The notes beneath the pieces are model-generated. The model was given only the letters and a program-made list of their open reading frames with translations. It was not told the DNA's origin and searched no databases. Source: CAIZGX01 sp044349305 (GTDB lineage Bacteria; Bacteroidota; Bacteroidia; Flavobacteriales_D; Sanyastnellaceae). From it: 64,000 bases of DNA. This document shows positions 1-9,618 of the stretch, one piece after another; the stretch's first letter is position 1; the number at the start of each line of letters is the position of its first letter. Position numbers and translations under genes: made by a program. The stretch covers positions 1 through 64,000 of the forward strand of contig JBIKRF010000001.1 in assembly GCA_044349305.1 (NCBI GenBank), in the 5' to 3' direction.

Positions 1-738
1 GTAATTCTGAATACGTTTTACAACGAAAGAAGAATGACACTTATGCAGCAAGAGTTCGTGAATAATGTAACCCATGAAATTAAAACGCCACTTTCTACAA
101 TACTTATGGCCGCAGAGGTCCTTGTGGAAGAAAACATTCAGAACAAACCCTTTCGAAGAGATCAATATATTTCCATTATTCGAAATGAAGGTGAGAAACT
201 TCGGGAAGAATTGGATCGTGTTCTCGAGGTTGCGCGAATGTCAAATGTAGGCGTTCATTTAAACAAAGAGAGAATCGCTCCGGAAGAACATATTGTTTCA
301 ATTTTAGATCGAATGTCATTGCAGTTTAAAAACTATAGTGGCACGTCAGAATTAATCTGGAATGCAAAAGACTCAGAAATTAATTTCGATAAAAAATCTT
401 TCGAACTTATTTTAACGAACATTATTGACAACGCCTTGAAATATAACATTTCAGAGCCGCGTATTGTTATTAATGGACACGTGGTTGATAGTAATTTGAT
501 TATTAGTGTAGAAGACAACGGTATTGGAATTGAAGAAATTTATCATGCAGAACTTTTTCACAGATTCTTTCGCGTACCTTTAGGGGAAACGCACCACATC
601 AAAGGTTTTGGCTTAGGCTTATATCTCGTAAAGCAGTTGATGGATGCTCATAATTCTTTTATATTCGTAACAAGTAAAGACAGCAAAGGCACTACTGTAA
701 CATTAAAAATTCCCTTGGCAACAAATAGTAATGAGTAA
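1..738 (+). CDS. Sensor histidine kinase, C-terminal part (5' end outside window)
   Basis: This is the catalytic end of a two-component sensor kinase. The frame is open to the left window edge, so the sensor and membrane parts are missing; the first in-window ATG at 34 is probably internal. The HisKA motif with the phosphorylated His (NVTHEIKTPL) lies just after that ATG. The HATPase_c part follows, with an N box (NIIDNALKYN), a G1 box (EDNGIGI), an F box (FHRFFR) and a G2 box (GFGLGLYLVKQL). The stop overlaps the next gene, a response regulator, by 8 bp, so the two are almost certainly a translationally coupled cognate pair. The input signal cannot be read from this fragment. Confidence 0.93.
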   Translation, partial: VILNTFYNERRMTLMQQEFVNNVTHEIKTPLSTILMAAEVLVEENIQNKPFRRDQYISIIRNEGEKLREELDRVLEVARMSNVGVHLNKERIAPEEHIVSILDRMSLQFKNYSGTSELIWNAKDSEINFDKKSFELILTNIIDNALKYNISEPRIVINGHVVDSNLIISVEDNGIGIEEIYHAELFHRFFRVPLGETHHIKGFGLGLYLVKQLMDAHNSFIFVTSKDSKGTTVTLKIPLATNSNE

Positions 739-1420
739 AATTCTTTTGGTTGAAGACGATGAGAACTTGGGTTTTGTAATCCAAGACCAATTGACCGATT
801 TGGGTCATGAGGTTATTCGTTGCCGATCAGCAAGAGAAGGTTTGTTAGCGCTAGGGAAAGAAGTGGTCGATATCTGTTTGCTCGATGTAATGATGCCTGT
901 AAGAAGTGGCTTCGCATTAGCTGAAGACATTAAAAAACTCTTTCCTGAAATGCCATTTGTTTTTTTAACCGCTAAACAACAATTATCAGACCGGTTGAAG
1001 GGACTATCCATTGGCGCAGACGACTACATAACCAAGCCATTTGTAATTCAAGAATTGAATTTACGCATTCAGAATATTGTACGAAGAACAGGGAAAGAAC
1101 AGGATAAAATAGTTACTGCGCTCTATTCCATTGGTAGTTATTCTTTCGATAACGTAAACAATTACCTCATCTGGCCAAGTGGAATGCGTCAGCACTTAAC
1201 GAACAAAGAAGCAAGTCTGCTCAAAGCGTTTTGTGAAGGAAAAGGAAATGTGATGACACGTGAGAATCTCGCTAATTTGGTTTGGGGTGAAGAGTCATAC
1301 TTCGTAGCTCGCACCATGGATGTATACATTGCAAAACTCAGGAAATTTTTTGCAGAGGACAGCCGTATTCAAATCAGAAATCTTCATGGAGTAGGATTTC
1401 AATTCGTTGTGGAACGTTAA
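731..1420 (+). CDS. OmpR/PhoB-family response regulator
   Basis: A DNA-binding response regulator of 229 residues, the usual length. The receiver domain (about 1-120) has the acidic pair D9-D10, phosphoacceptor D52 (CLLDVMMP), T80 and K102 (DYITKPF). The C-terminal winged-helix domain (about 130-229) has the typical features LTNKEASLL, MTRENLANLVWG, RTMDVYIAKLRKF and GVGFQF. It starts inside the end of the upstream kinase gene, which marks its partner. Regulated genes are not evident from the window. Confidence 0.96.
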   Translation: MSKILLVEDDENLGFVIQDQLTDLGHEVIRCRSAREGLLALGKEVVDICLLDVMMPVRSGFALAEDIKKLFPEMPFVFLTAKQQLSDRLKGLSIGADDYITKPFVIQELNLRIQNIVRRTGKEQDKIVTALYSIGSYSFDNVNNYLIWPSGMRQHLTNKEASLLKAFCEGKGNVMTRENLANLVWGEESYFVARTMDVYIAKLRKFFAEDSRIQIRNLHGVGFQFVVER

Positions 1421-1437
1421 TTTTAAATAAATAGTAA

Positions 1438-2145
1438 ATGGAAAAAGATGATCGTGTTAGGCGGAAGTTCACTCCGCGCTCTTGGAATGAGTTAAAGTCG
1501 AATGACAGTTGGAGTATATTTAAAATTCTCTCGGAATTTGTAGAAGGCTATGAGCGTATGGCAGCCATTGGCCCATGTGTTTCAATTTTCGGTTCCGCTC
1601 GCACAAAGCCAGACAATAAATATTATTCAACGGCTAAGGAAATAGCTTTCAAACTTACTCAAAAGGGATACGGCGTTATAACAGGCGGCGGACCGGGTAT
1701 TATGGAAGCCGGTAACATCGGAGCGAAAGACGGGCAAGGGGCAAGCGTTGGACTAAATATAAAACTTCCATTCGAACAATATCCGAACCCGTATATCGAT
1801 TACGATAAAAGCATCAACTTCGATTATTTCTTTGTTCGGAAGGTTATGTTTGTTAAGTACAGCCAGGGATTTGTTGTTATGCCCGGTGGATTTGGAACAC
1901 TTGACGAATTCTTCGAAGCTTTAACGCTTATTCAAACCTACAAGATTGGTCGCTTCCCAATTATTTTAGTTGGAAAATCTTTCTGGGAAGGTTTGGTAGA
2001 TTGGATTCAAAAAGTTTTACTTGAAACGGAAAATAACATTAACGAAGAAGACATGATGCTCTTCTCTGTGGTAGATACTGCTGACGAAGCTGTGGAAGAA
2101 ATTGATAAGTTTTATTCGCAATATCTGCTTAAACCAAACTTCTAA
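1438..2145 (+). CDS. LOG-family protein (cytokinin riboside 5'-monophosphate phosphoribohydrolase-like, TIGR00730)
   Basis: A Rossmann-fold member of the LOG / lysine-decarboxylase-like family. The diagnostic PGGFGTLDE motif is at about residues 149-157, with an upstream nucleotide-binding GGGPGIMEAGN segment. Family members cleave nucleoside 5'-monophosphates to base and ribose 5-phosphate; older annotation as lysine decarboxylase is misleading. The protein has about 60 residues before the core (VSIFGSAR), as in many Bacteroidota homologues. The stop shares one base with the start of yaaA, so the two are probably co-transcribed. Confidence 0.9.
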   Translation: MEKDDRVRRKFTPRSWNELKSNDSWSIFKILSEFVEGYERMAAIGPCVSIFGSARTKPDNKYYSTAKEIAFKLTQKGYGVITGGGPGIMEAGNIGAKDGQGASVGLNIKLPFEQYPNPYIDYDKSINFDYFFVRKVMFVKYSQGFVVMPGGFGTLDEFFEALTLIQTYKIGRFPIILVGKSFWEGLVDWIQKVLLETENNINEEDMMLFSVVDTADEAVEEIDKFYSQYLLKPNF

Positions 2146-2912
2146 TGTCTTCTTTTTTTATTGCCATTCTGTCTCCTTCAAAACTCATGAATGAAACGTT
2201 TCAAGCGTTTAACGGAGATGCTACATTGCCTTTATTTATTAAGGAAACTGAAATGCTGTGCTCTGAATTGAAAAGGGTTTCGGTAGAAGAATGGAAGCAT
2301 AAAATGAAGATTACCGAGGAGCTCGCTGTGAATACGCAGCAACGGTTTCAAAAATGGAATAAAAAAGAGTTGCCGAAGGGAATTCCTTCGGCAATGCTTT
2401 TCAGCGGTGAAGCCTTCAAGTCGCTCGACGCAAAGTCTTTTACAACTTCAAACTGGAAGACGGCACAACAATCACTTCGTATACTTAGCGGCTTTTATGG
2501 AGTGCTGAAGCCCACAGACACTGTACTTCCATACCGGTTAATGGTGGGAACGCCATACAGAACAAAGCAGGATAAAACACTTTATTCTTATTGGAGTGAA
2601 ATGGTATCAAAAAATCTTGAAAATGAAATTTCGCCCAAAGGCTATCTACTGAACTTGGCGTCGGATGAATACTTTAAGCTCATTGACACAAATGCCTTCA
2701 ATAGAAAAATTCTTCATTTTAAATTCTTTCAAACGAAGGGGAGTGATCTTAAAAGTATCCCGACTTTTTCGAAACAGGCCAGAGGAAGCATGGCGCGATT
2801 CGTTATTGAATCAAATGCTAAGTCAATAGAAACGCTCAAGCAATTCAAAGAAGAGGGTTATTCCTTCAATGAAAAATTAAGCGATGAGAATACGTTGGTC
2901 TTCGTTCGCTAA
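2145..2912 (+). CDS. yaaA: Peroxide stress protein YaaA (DUF328/UPF0246)
   Basis: A 255-residue protein with the YaaA signature: an N-terminal ILSPSKLMN segment, a central LSGFYGVLKPTD, YRLMVGT, and a basic NLASDEYFK region. In E. coli YaaA lowers free intracellular iron during H2O2 stress. Length and motif order match the family. It overlaps the LOG gene by one base and runs convergently into the deoxynucleoside kinase gene, leaving a single base between the two stop codons, so transcription from both sides must end inside or beyond the neighbour. Confidence 0.93.
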   Translation: MSSFFIAILSPSKLMNETFQAFNGDATLPLFIKETEMLCSELKRVSVEEWKHKMKITEELAVNTQQRFQKWNKKELPKGIPSAMLFSGEAFKSLDAKSFTTSNWKTAQQSLRILSGFYGVLKPTDTVLPYRLMVGTPYRTKQDKTLYSYWSEMVSKNLENEISPKGYLLNLASDEYFKLIDTNAFNRKILHFKFFQTKGSDLKSIPTFSKQARGSMARFVIESNAKSIETLKQFKEEGYSFNEKLSDENTLVFVR

Positions 2913-2913
2913 A

Positions 2914-3528
2914 TCAGAACAAGCCGTTTAATTGCGCTTCAATCCCACTGATGATCGTTCCTAAATCTTCAGGATTCTCATGGAAGCGATTGTTGTCAAT
3001 ATCAATGATTAAAATTTTTCCTTTGGTATAGGTGGTCACCCAAGCTTCGTAACGCTCGTTCAAACGCGTCAAGTAATCTAGGCGAATAGCTTCTTCGTAA
3101 TCACGTCCGCGTTTCTGAATGTTTTGTACCAATGAAGGGACAGACGCTCTCAAGTAGATCAACAAATCGGGAGGCGTAATAAACTCATCCATAACTCCAA
3201 ATAAATCAGAGTAGTTTTCGAAATCACGTGTGGTCATTAAACCCATCGCGTGCAAGTTCGGTGCGAAAATGTATGCGTCTTCGTATATGGTGCGGTCTTG
3301 CACAATTTTCTTCGACTTCTTTTTAATATCAATCAATTGTCTGAATCGACTTCTCAAGAAAAAAACTTGCAGATTGAAAGACCAACGTTGCATGTCTTTG
3401 TAGAAATCACTTAAGTAGGGGTTGTTATCTACTTCTTCAAAATGAGCGGTGTATTTGTAGTGCTTCGCGATTAAGGTCGTGAGCGTAGTTTTTCCTGAAC
3501 CGATGTTTCCGGCAATAGCTATATGCAT
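2914..3528 (-). CDS. Deoxynucleoside kinase (dNK/dGK-dAK type)
   Basis: A cytosolic deoxynucleoside salvage kinase of 204 residues. The P-loop GNIGSGKTTLT is at about residues 7-17. The dNK-family catalytic/lid motifs follow: EEVDNNPY, the DRTIYED segment corresponding to the DRS/ERS motif, and a lid-like RGRDYEEAI. Bacteroidota homologues phosphorylate purine or pyrimidine deoxynucleosides; the exact substrate cannot be told from sequence. It ends one base from the yaaA stop. Confidence 0.92.
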   Translation of the reverse strand: MHIAIAGNIGSGKTTLTTLIAKHYKYTAHFEEVDNNPYLSDFYKDMQRWSFNLQVFFLRSRFRQLIDIKKKSKKIVQDRTIYEDAYIFAPNLHAMGLMTTRDFENYSDLFGVMDEFITPPDLLIYLRASVPSLVQNIQKRGRDYEEAIRLDYLTRLNERYEAWVTTYTKGKILIIDIDNNRFHENPEDLGTIISGIEAQLNGLF

Positions 3529-3587
3529 AATTCGTTTAGGTAATAATGAGTTTCGAAAGTAGAGAAAAAATGTGGATTTCCGAAGCC

Positions 3588-4379
3588 TTATTTCTCTAAG
3601 TTTTCAAGAAGTGATATTTCTCGTTTTCTGCCCGTTTTCCGCTGAATATAGAACGGTGTTCCGTCACAAATCATCCAGGTGTTTTCTTCGTCTAATAGCT
3701 TGTCATCTAGATTTCCTAAAATGCTCGGAGCAGACGATTTGTTCTCCCAAGCATAGAGCACATTTTTCATTCTGAAATAAATGAAATTGTTCCATTGGTA
3801 AACAGGGTCAGGCGTAGCATAGGATGTTTGAGATTCGAATGTTCCGAATAAAGAAAACAATAGAACCCCTCTTTCGGCATCAATTAAATAAACACGCTGA
3901 CCGCTCTCAACAATCTGCCTGGGCTGAAGGGTAGATTTGGTTAGATAAGAAAGATTCGCAGACTTGCTTAGCACTTCAAATTTTCTATTCGTTCGAATAA
4001 GTGTGCTCGAATTTGCATCGTACATCCATAAAGCATCGCCTTTCGATCCGGCAACACAGGTAATCTGACCTTGAAATTGTTCATTTAAAAACACCGGCTT
4101 TTCGAGAACATTGAGCGTGTTATCTAAAAACACGAGTGAACCTTGATCTTGGAAAAACAGAAAGGGTACAAGCGGATTGGTTAAGTCTAATTGCGCAGAT
4201 GTTCCGTACTGTAAGGTACTCAGTCTGTAATCTATGTTGAAATTAGAGCTGTGTTTTGTGATGTGATCGGAATAAATTTCGTAGGTATTTCCAAGCGCAT
4301 CACACTGCACTTGATTTTGCGCTTGTATGCCGAATACAAGCGCAAATAGGTACATTAAAATGACAAAGAGCTTTCTCAT
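3588..4379 (-). CDS. Secreted protein of unknown function, possible beta-propeller
   Basis: I do not recognise a named family. The 263-residue product begins with a clear signal peptide (MRKLFVILMYLFALVFGIQAQ, cleavage near residue 21). The rest is rich in short beta-strand repeats with turns such as FLDNTLNVLEKP, LWMYDANSSTLI and VYLIDAERGVLLFS, the pattern of a WD40- or NHL-like propeller reporting values in sequence. The start overlaps the end of the upstream GH3-family gene by 4 bp, so the two form an operon. Bacteroidota commonly keep this gene next to the GH3 homologue; the link has no known function. Confidence 0.8.
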   Translation of the reverse strand: MRKLFVILMYLFALVFGIQAQNQVQCDALGNTYEIYSDHITKHSSNFNIDYRLSTLQYGTSAQLDLTNPLVPFLFFQDQGSLVFLDNTLNVLEKPVFLNEQFQGQITCVAGSKGDALWMYDANSSTLIRTNRKFEVLSKSANLSYLTKSTLQPRQIVESGQRVYLIDAERGVLLFSLFGTFESQTSYATPDPVYQWNNFIYFRMKNVLYAWENKSSAPSILGNLDDKLLDEENTWMICDGTPFYIQRKTGRKREISLLENLEK

Positions 4380-5881
4380 TTATTTAATTCAATTAATTCT
4401 TCCAACCACAAGCGATCGTTAGCTAATCTAGGTATTTTATGCTGTCCACCTAATTTATTCCTTTGTTTCAACCAAGTATAAAAAACATTTTTCTTCCCCA
4501 AATGAACAATGGGAAATCCCAAATTCATATTTGTGTTTCGCTTGGCGTCGTAATCTGAATTTTCATCGCGCAAATTTTCATCTAACAAAAAACAGAAACG
4601 TTCAAAATCGAAATTGTTGTCCTCGAATTCAATAAACCATTCGTGTGCAGCCGTTTGATTTTCATTTGGAAGGAAAGGAGCAACAGTGTATTCTACCACG
4701 TGAATGTTCATGTGCGTGCAGGTCTTGCGCAAGGCACTCTCGGCATTTTCAACCATGAGTTCTTCACCGGTTAGATTAATGAATTGCTTCGTTCTTCCCA
4801 CAATGCGAAAACGGAACGGGTAGAGGTGGGTGAAGCGAATAGTGTCGCCAATAACATATCTCCACAAGCCAGTATTGGTTGTAATCACAAGCGCGTAAAT
4901 GCGATTCAGTTCTACTTCTTCAAGACTAAGTGCAAGTGGATTTGCATTGTTTAATTCTTCCAAAGGAATGAACTCGTAGTACACACCATAATCCAGCATC
5001 AGCAGCATTTCATTTGAATTCAATTGATCTTGAATTCCGAAGAATCCTTCACTGGCATTGTACGTTTCGAAATAATCTGTTGTGCCATTGGGAAGAATAG
5101 CGTTGAACTGCTCGCGGTAAGGCGCGAAGCTGATTCCACCGTGCATGTACATTTGAAGATTTGGCCACACCTCGTGAATATGATTGGCTTTCTTCAACTC
5201 TAAAATTCGTCGAAGTAGGAGCAGGGTCCAACTTGGCACACCTGACAGTACGCGAACGTCTTCATTCATTGTGTTCAGCGCCATGGCATCGAGTTTCTCT
5301 TCCCAATTATCCATCAGCGAAATCTCTCGTTGCGGGACGCGTTTCATTTCCACCCAAAAGGGTAAATTCGAAATAATAATTCCGCTTAAATCTCCGATGG
5401 TGTTTTCTTCCTCTTCACTCATCTTGGTGCTTCCACCAACAATCAATGTTTTTCCTGAAAACAAATCGGCGTTAGCTCGAAGCTGATAGAATATAGCAAG
5501 TAAATCTTTTCCACCTTTATAATGTCCCTCTTCCAAATTTTCATTGGAAATCGGAATGAATTTACTTCTGCTGTTTGTGGTACCAGAACTCTTGGCAAAC
5601 CATTTAGTTTTACCCGGCCAAAGCACATTTCCTTCACCCTGAATCATTTTTTCTATATATGGAAAATGCTCTTCGTAAGTCCGAAGTGGAATAGCCATAC
5701 GGAAGTCTTCAAGTGAGTGAATGTGTTCGAACTTATGCTCCTTACCAAACGCAGTGAGTGCCGCCTCATCGATAAGTTTCTGACGAATTTCTTCTTGCAC
5801 TTCAATGGGGTATTGCTTGAACAACTCCATTTGGTGAAGTCGCTTTTTAATTACCCATCCGAATACTGTATTCCCCGCCAT
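4376..5881 (-). CDS. GH3 auxin-responsive promoter family protein
   Basis: A 501-residue member of the GH3 acyl-adenylate-forming fold. Visible signatures are the ATP-binding KSSGTTNSRSKFIP segment near residue 95, the YFETYNASEGFFG motif, and GLWRYVIGDTIRF followed by the FRIVGRTKQFINLTGEEL hinge. Plant GH3 enzymes conjugate amino acids to hormones; the role of the Bacteroidota proteins is not established. The full-length start at 5881 is supported by the usual family N-terminus. It overlaps the downstream secreted-protein gene by 4 bp. Confidence 0.92.
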   Translation of the reverse strand: MAGNTVFGWVIKKRLHQMELFKQYPIEVQEEIRQKLIDEAALTAFGKEHKFEHIHSLEDFRMAIPLRTYEEHFPYIEKMIQGEGNVLWPGKTKWFAKSSGTTNSRSKFIPISNENLEEGHYKGGKDLLAIFYQLRANADLFSGKTLIVGGSTKMSEEEENTIGDLSGIIISNLPFWVEMKRVPQREISLMDNWEEKLDAMALNTMNEDVRVLSGVPSWTLLLLRRILELKKANHIHEVWPNLQMYMHGGISFAPYREQFNAILPNGTTDYFETYNASEGFFGIQDQLNSNEMLLMLDYGVYYEFIPLEELNNANPLALSLEEVELNRIYALVITTNTGLWRYVIGDTIRFTHLYPFRFRIVGRTKQFINLTGEELMVENAESALRKTCTHMNIHVVEYTVAPFLPNENQTAAHEWFIEFEDNNFDFERFCFLLDENLRDENSDYDAKRNTNMNLGFPIVHLGKKNVFYTWLKQRNKLGGQHKIPRLANDRLWLEELIELNK

Positions 5882-5900
5882 AGTTTGTTTCTTCTTGCTT

Positions 5901-5939
5901 CAAACAAAAATGCCCTCTAAGATAATCCTAGAGGGCATT
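5901..5939 (-). terminator. Rho-independent terminator of the large surface-protein gene
   Basis: An 11-bp perfect stem (AATGCCCTCTA at 5909-5919 with TAGAGGGCATT at 5929-5939) and a 9-nt loop, followed on the minus strand by a T-rich run (TTTTTGTTTG). It lies just downstream of the 5958 stop codon. Confidence 0.88.
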
Positions 5940-5957
5940 GCTGAGAAAAGATTTCTG

Positions 5958-8900
5958 TTAGCGAATCAAATTTAAGTATCCTTGAATTTCATATCGCTCG
6001 CCAGTTGTTTTGGAAATAACAATTCCGGTCCAATTGTATGCACCTTCGGGACAATAATAGTCACCATTGAAGGCATTACCCGTCCAAGATGTTTGAGGGT
6101 CTGTTGTGCTAAACACGATTTGCCCCCAACGATTGAAAATTTCCAATTTAAATTGATTTTCATCTATGTCACTTCCAACCATAAGAATTACGTCGTTTAA
6201 TCCGTCGTTGTTCGGAGTAAAGGAATTAGGTAAATAATACTGGAAGATGTTTCGAATAATAATTTCTCCTTCAACGAAATCGGTACATCCGTTTATATCA
6301 GTAACCGATAATCGAATAGGATATTCACCACCTGTGCCTTGCGGAAAGGTGAACGTTGGATTTTGAGCAGATGAATTTCCAAGTGGAGCGCCAACATTGA
6401 ATATCCAATCGTAAGTCACAATATTACCCAATGTTTGATCTGTAAAATTAATTACGGTGTTATTCGCATCTGTCGGTTGTGGATCAGCAATGTATCCGGC
6501 AACTGGTGGGTCAAATGACGTTAAGAAGTTAGGTGTGGTTGTACTGTACGTGCAGCCAATATTTGTGACTACGGTAAGTGTAACATCATAACTTCCAGGA
6601 GCAATAAAGTTTAAATCCAATTGCTGTTGGTTAACGAAACTCTGACCGTCACTAATATCCCAAGACATATTTTGGTACGTACTCGGGTCTGTAGTGTTTA
6701 TTAATGTTAGTGATTCAGGCCAGCATTTCGAAGGTTCTGGCGAAGTAAACGTTACGGTTACATCTGGAGCAACAGCAACGTTGAAGCATTGTGTAATTGT
6801 GTATCCGCAATCATCAACGACGGTTAAGCAAGCCTGTCCGCTGACGGTAGGATTAATTAACGCATCGGGTGTATTAGCAACGACATTACCATTGTAGGTC
6901 CATTCGTAAATAAACGGTGCTTGTCCAGAGGCTTGCGTCAACTGATCCAAATTCAAATCTCCCATGTAACAAATTGCAGTATCGTTTGCAATGGTCATAG
7001 TCGTAGGACCTGCGAATGCAATGTTTAAAGTAGAGAACAATGCACATGATCCAAGCGTCACCGTGTAAGTGTAGTTTCCAGAAGGCATGGTCAACGGATC
7101 GAAAATACCGGAAGGAATAGGAGCATTGCTTGGATTGGTCCAAACACCTGTTGAAACAGGCGTTCCTCCAAGTTGCGGAAGCATAGGGAATGCAGGGTCA
7201 GTTGAACAAATGTTTATTGAATTGTCAATTCCAGGATCTCCAACAGGATCAATACTCACAACACATTGGTCAGTGCTTGCACAATCTGGATGACCAATCG
7301 GGTAGCCCACCAAGGTGAACGTTGTTTGCTGATTGAGCGAACTAATAGTGGGCTGGGCAATATTAGGGTTATCCAATTCACCTGCAGGAGTCCATTCCCA
7401 GGTGTATGCGTCTCCTCCGTTTGTGCAGCCGATGTCGTAGTTCCAAGGTTGATAAGACCCACTTGCGCAAGAAACAGATCCATCGGAGGTAAAAGTCACA
7501 GTAAGACATCCGGTAGGATTGGTTGCTGCCCAAGATTGTCCTGTCGCATCTCCTGTTGTCCAGTTGCCTATTTGCGGATAGGTAGCATCGGGTCCATCAT
7601 AGACATTGAACGTCTCGAAGAATCCTTCCATCTGCCCTGATATGAAATCAAAAGTCATGAAGCTAAAGCCATCGCTTGGTACATCTGGACAAAAGGTCCA
7701 AGTGAAATTTTCACCATTGTCGTAACAATAATTAAAAATCCCACCTTCATTCACACAACTGGGTGGCGGAACACCAACAAAACTTCCTTGAAGAGTTAGA
7801 TCACCACAAGAATAAATGAAATCAGGTCCTGCAGTAATCGTCAATGGTTCAGTAAACGTAATTTGAATGGTAGAATCGAAAGAACATCCGAAATTATTTA
7901 CAACGTGGTAGGTGTAGTCGTATGTACCCGGACCCGGTGGGAATATAGTGGCAATATCAGCATCGGTATCGATATTAATAATGTTTGGCCCTGTCCAATA
8001 AGAAGAATCTGCATTCCCACCAATCGAAGGGGTGAAAGTAGTTATTCCTGGGAATAGCGCTGGATTCAGGTTTAAGCCCCATTCAAAAATATAACCGTTA
8101 TCCGCACCTAGGTTGTCCGTTATCGTAAAGGTCCAGCTGCCATTTAATGGACAACCTACAAGATCACATAAATTCTCTTGAGCTGCATAGGTTCCTGGAT
8201 TCAATGAAAATCCCGCTGTAGGTGTTGTAACTTCAGTTGTCAATCCTGCCGCTTGTGCCACTCCCCAAGTCCCATTGGTCGCGTTAGGAGCCCAGTTATA
8301 ATCCCATCCAATCCCAGGGTCAGTTGTTTCTGGGAATTCATCGATGGGCTGACCTAAAAATGTTCCGCCACCTCCATTGGTTCCCCATGTAACTAAATCG
8401 ACAGATGTTCCATTCGGACAAGAAATACTTATTCCTAAATCACCCATGTAACTGTGCTCCATGTTTACCATTACGCCGTATAAATCTGCGCAAGACATGA
8501 GTAATGCACCGGGCTCGAAGAAGTCGAAGTTGATTGTCGAGGAGTAAGAGAATCCTGCGCCATCAGCGAGATAGGTAGAACCCGATACAACTTGTGGAGG
8601 CAGAGCGGTCCATTGTGTGCTTTGGGCAGAACCCGTTAATGTAACTGTTTCACCCAAACATGTGCTTTGAGTAATGTTATTCAATTCAGGAAAAGTGGGT
8701 GTTGTTGAAACCAATACTTGAAGCGGTGTCGAATTCAAACTCTGACAACCGTTATTGTCTTCAACAGTTAATGTAACAACATATTCGCCAGGCTCATTGA
8801 AAACATGTGAAGCGGTTTGTCCGGATACATTGTCAACAGGGCCGTCATCGAAATCCCACAAATATTGAGCAAGAGTAAAGCCCGGTTCAGCAAATGAACC

Positions 8901-9446
8901 AATTCCATTAAATTCAACAGAAGTACCTACGCAAATAGCAATTGACTGTTCAGGACCAACAGGCAATGGATTCGCAATAACAGAATTTTGAGTAGGTGGT
9001 GCGCAAGGGGTTGTACATGAAACAGCTGCTTCAAATCCAGGGGATGTTGAGTTAGCAGGGCCGTTGTCAGCGAATACCAAAGTTAGACATCCAGTGGGAT
9101 TGTTTACGGTTCCCGTTACTTGAAGACCTTGCAACGAGCTGCCAGTATAATCCCCTAAAGAAGGTGACGAAGTATTAGGGCCGTCATAAATAGCTAGATA
9201 ATCGTTGTTGTTCGAGCCAGGAGAAGTTTGCAAAGCGAATGCAGAAAAATCGAGCTGAATCACATCGCCTGGTACATCAGGGCAAATAGTTAGCGTGTAA
9301 TTAGCATTGGAATACGGTCCGCCTAAACCATCATCGGCAATTGTGCCTCCACAATCAGATAGAGTGCCTGTATACATTGCCGTAATCTGAGAATAAGCAA
9401 AGAGGGAGCAAAAGTTGAAAAACAGTAGAAATAAGAATTTATTCAT
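5958..9446 (-). CDS. Large secreted multidomain protein with T9SS type B (gliding-motility-associated) C-terminal domain
   Basis: A 1162-residue exported surface protein. It has a signal peptide (about 1-19). A CUB-like domain follows (about 25-145, with TLTICPDVPGD and LAIYDGP), then a PKD domain (about 170-245, YLWDFDDGP...GEYVVTLTVEDNNGC), then a proprotein-convertase P-like beta domain (about 300-460, MGDLGISISCPNGT...GSWTFTITDN). After a second CUB-like region (about 545-670) come more immunoglobulin/PKD repeats and the C-terminal type B sorting domain (YLPNSFTPNNDGLNDV to the end, including FNRWGQIVF). Such proteins are secreted by the type IX system and usually act as adhesins or cell-surface structures. 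The gene has its own terminator at 5901-5939. Confidence 0.93.
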   Translation of the reverse strand: MNKFLFLLFFNFCSLFAYSQITAMYTGTLSDCGGTIADDGLGGPYSNANYTLTICPDVPGDVIQLDFSAFALQTSPGSNNNDYLAIYDGPNTSSPSLGDYTGSSLQGLQVTGTVNNPTGCLTLVFADNGPANSTSPGFEAAVSCTTPCAPPTQNSVIANPLPVGPEQSIAICVGTSVEFNGIGSFAEPGFTLAQYLWDFDDGPVDNVSGQTASHVFNEPGEYVVTLTVEDNNGCQSLNSTPLQVLVSTTPTFPELNNITQSTCLGETVTLTGSAQSTQWTALPPQVVSGSTYLADGAGFSYSSTINFDFFEPGALLMSCADLYGVMVNMEHSYMGDLGISISCPNGTSVDLVTWGTNGGGGTFLGQPIDEFPETTDPGIGWDYNWAPNATNGTWGVAQAAGLTTEVTTPTAGFSLNPGTYAAQENLCDLVGCPLNGSWTFTITDNLGADNGYIFEWGLNLNPALFPGITTFTPSIGGNADSSYWTGPNIINIDTDADIATIFPPGPGTYDYTYHVVNNFGCSFDSTIQITFTEPLTITAGPDFIYSCGDLTLQGSFVGVPPPSCVNEGGIFNYCYDNGENFTWTFCPDVPSDGFSFMTFDFISGQMEGFFETFNVYDGPDATYPQIGNWTTGDATGQSWAATNPTGCLTVTFTSDGSVSCASGSYQPWNYDIGCTNGGDAYTWEWTPAGELDNPNIAQPTISSLNQQTTFTLVGYPIGHPDCASTDQCVVSIDPVGDPGIDNSINICSTDPAFPMLPQLGGTPVSTGVWTNPSNAPIPSGIFDPLTMPSGNYTYTVTLGSCALFSTLNIAFAGPTTMTIANDTAICYMGDLNLDQLTQASGQAPFIYEWTYNGNVVANTPDALINPTVSGQACLTVVDDCGYTITQCFNVAVAPDVTVTFTSPEPSKCWPESLTLINTTDPSTYQNMSWDISDGQSFVNQQQLDLNFIAPGSYDVTLTVVTNIGCTYSTTTPNFLTSFDPPVAGYIADPQPTDANNTVINFTDQTLGNIVTYDWIFNVGAPLGNSSAQNPTFTFPQGTGGEYPIRLSVTDINGCTDFVEGEIIIRNIFQYYLPNSFTPNNDGLNDVILMVGSDIDENQFKLEIFNRWGQIVFSTTDPQTSWTGNAFNGDYYCPEGAYNWTGIVISKTTGERYEIQGYLNLIR

Positions 9447-9562
9447 TCTTGAAATTGATTTAGTTTACAGACTGCTTTGCGCAACAATTGGTTGCATGCA
9501 ACGGTCATAAAATAAGGCTGCGCGAATTTAATAATTTTCGCCGCAGAAACACTAAGTTTTAT

Positions 9563-9593
9563 CATAAACAAAAGGGCCTTCGAAAAGGCCCTT
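9563..9593 (-). terminator. Rho-independent terminator after the PKD-protein gene
   Basis: A 9-bp perfect stem (AAGGGCCTT at 9572-9580 with AAGGCCCTT at 9585-9593) and a CGAA loop, followed on the minus strand by TTTTGTTTAT. It lies just past the stop of the 9619 gene. Confidence 0.88.
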
Positions 9594-9618
9594 CAGTTTT
9601 AGGTATATGAGGTTTTGG

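Noticed and set aside
7266..7640. Plus-strand open frame of 124 codons inside the large surface-protein gene
   Set aside because: It is antisense to a clearly coding region with CUB-like and PKD domains, and its translation has no family pattern.
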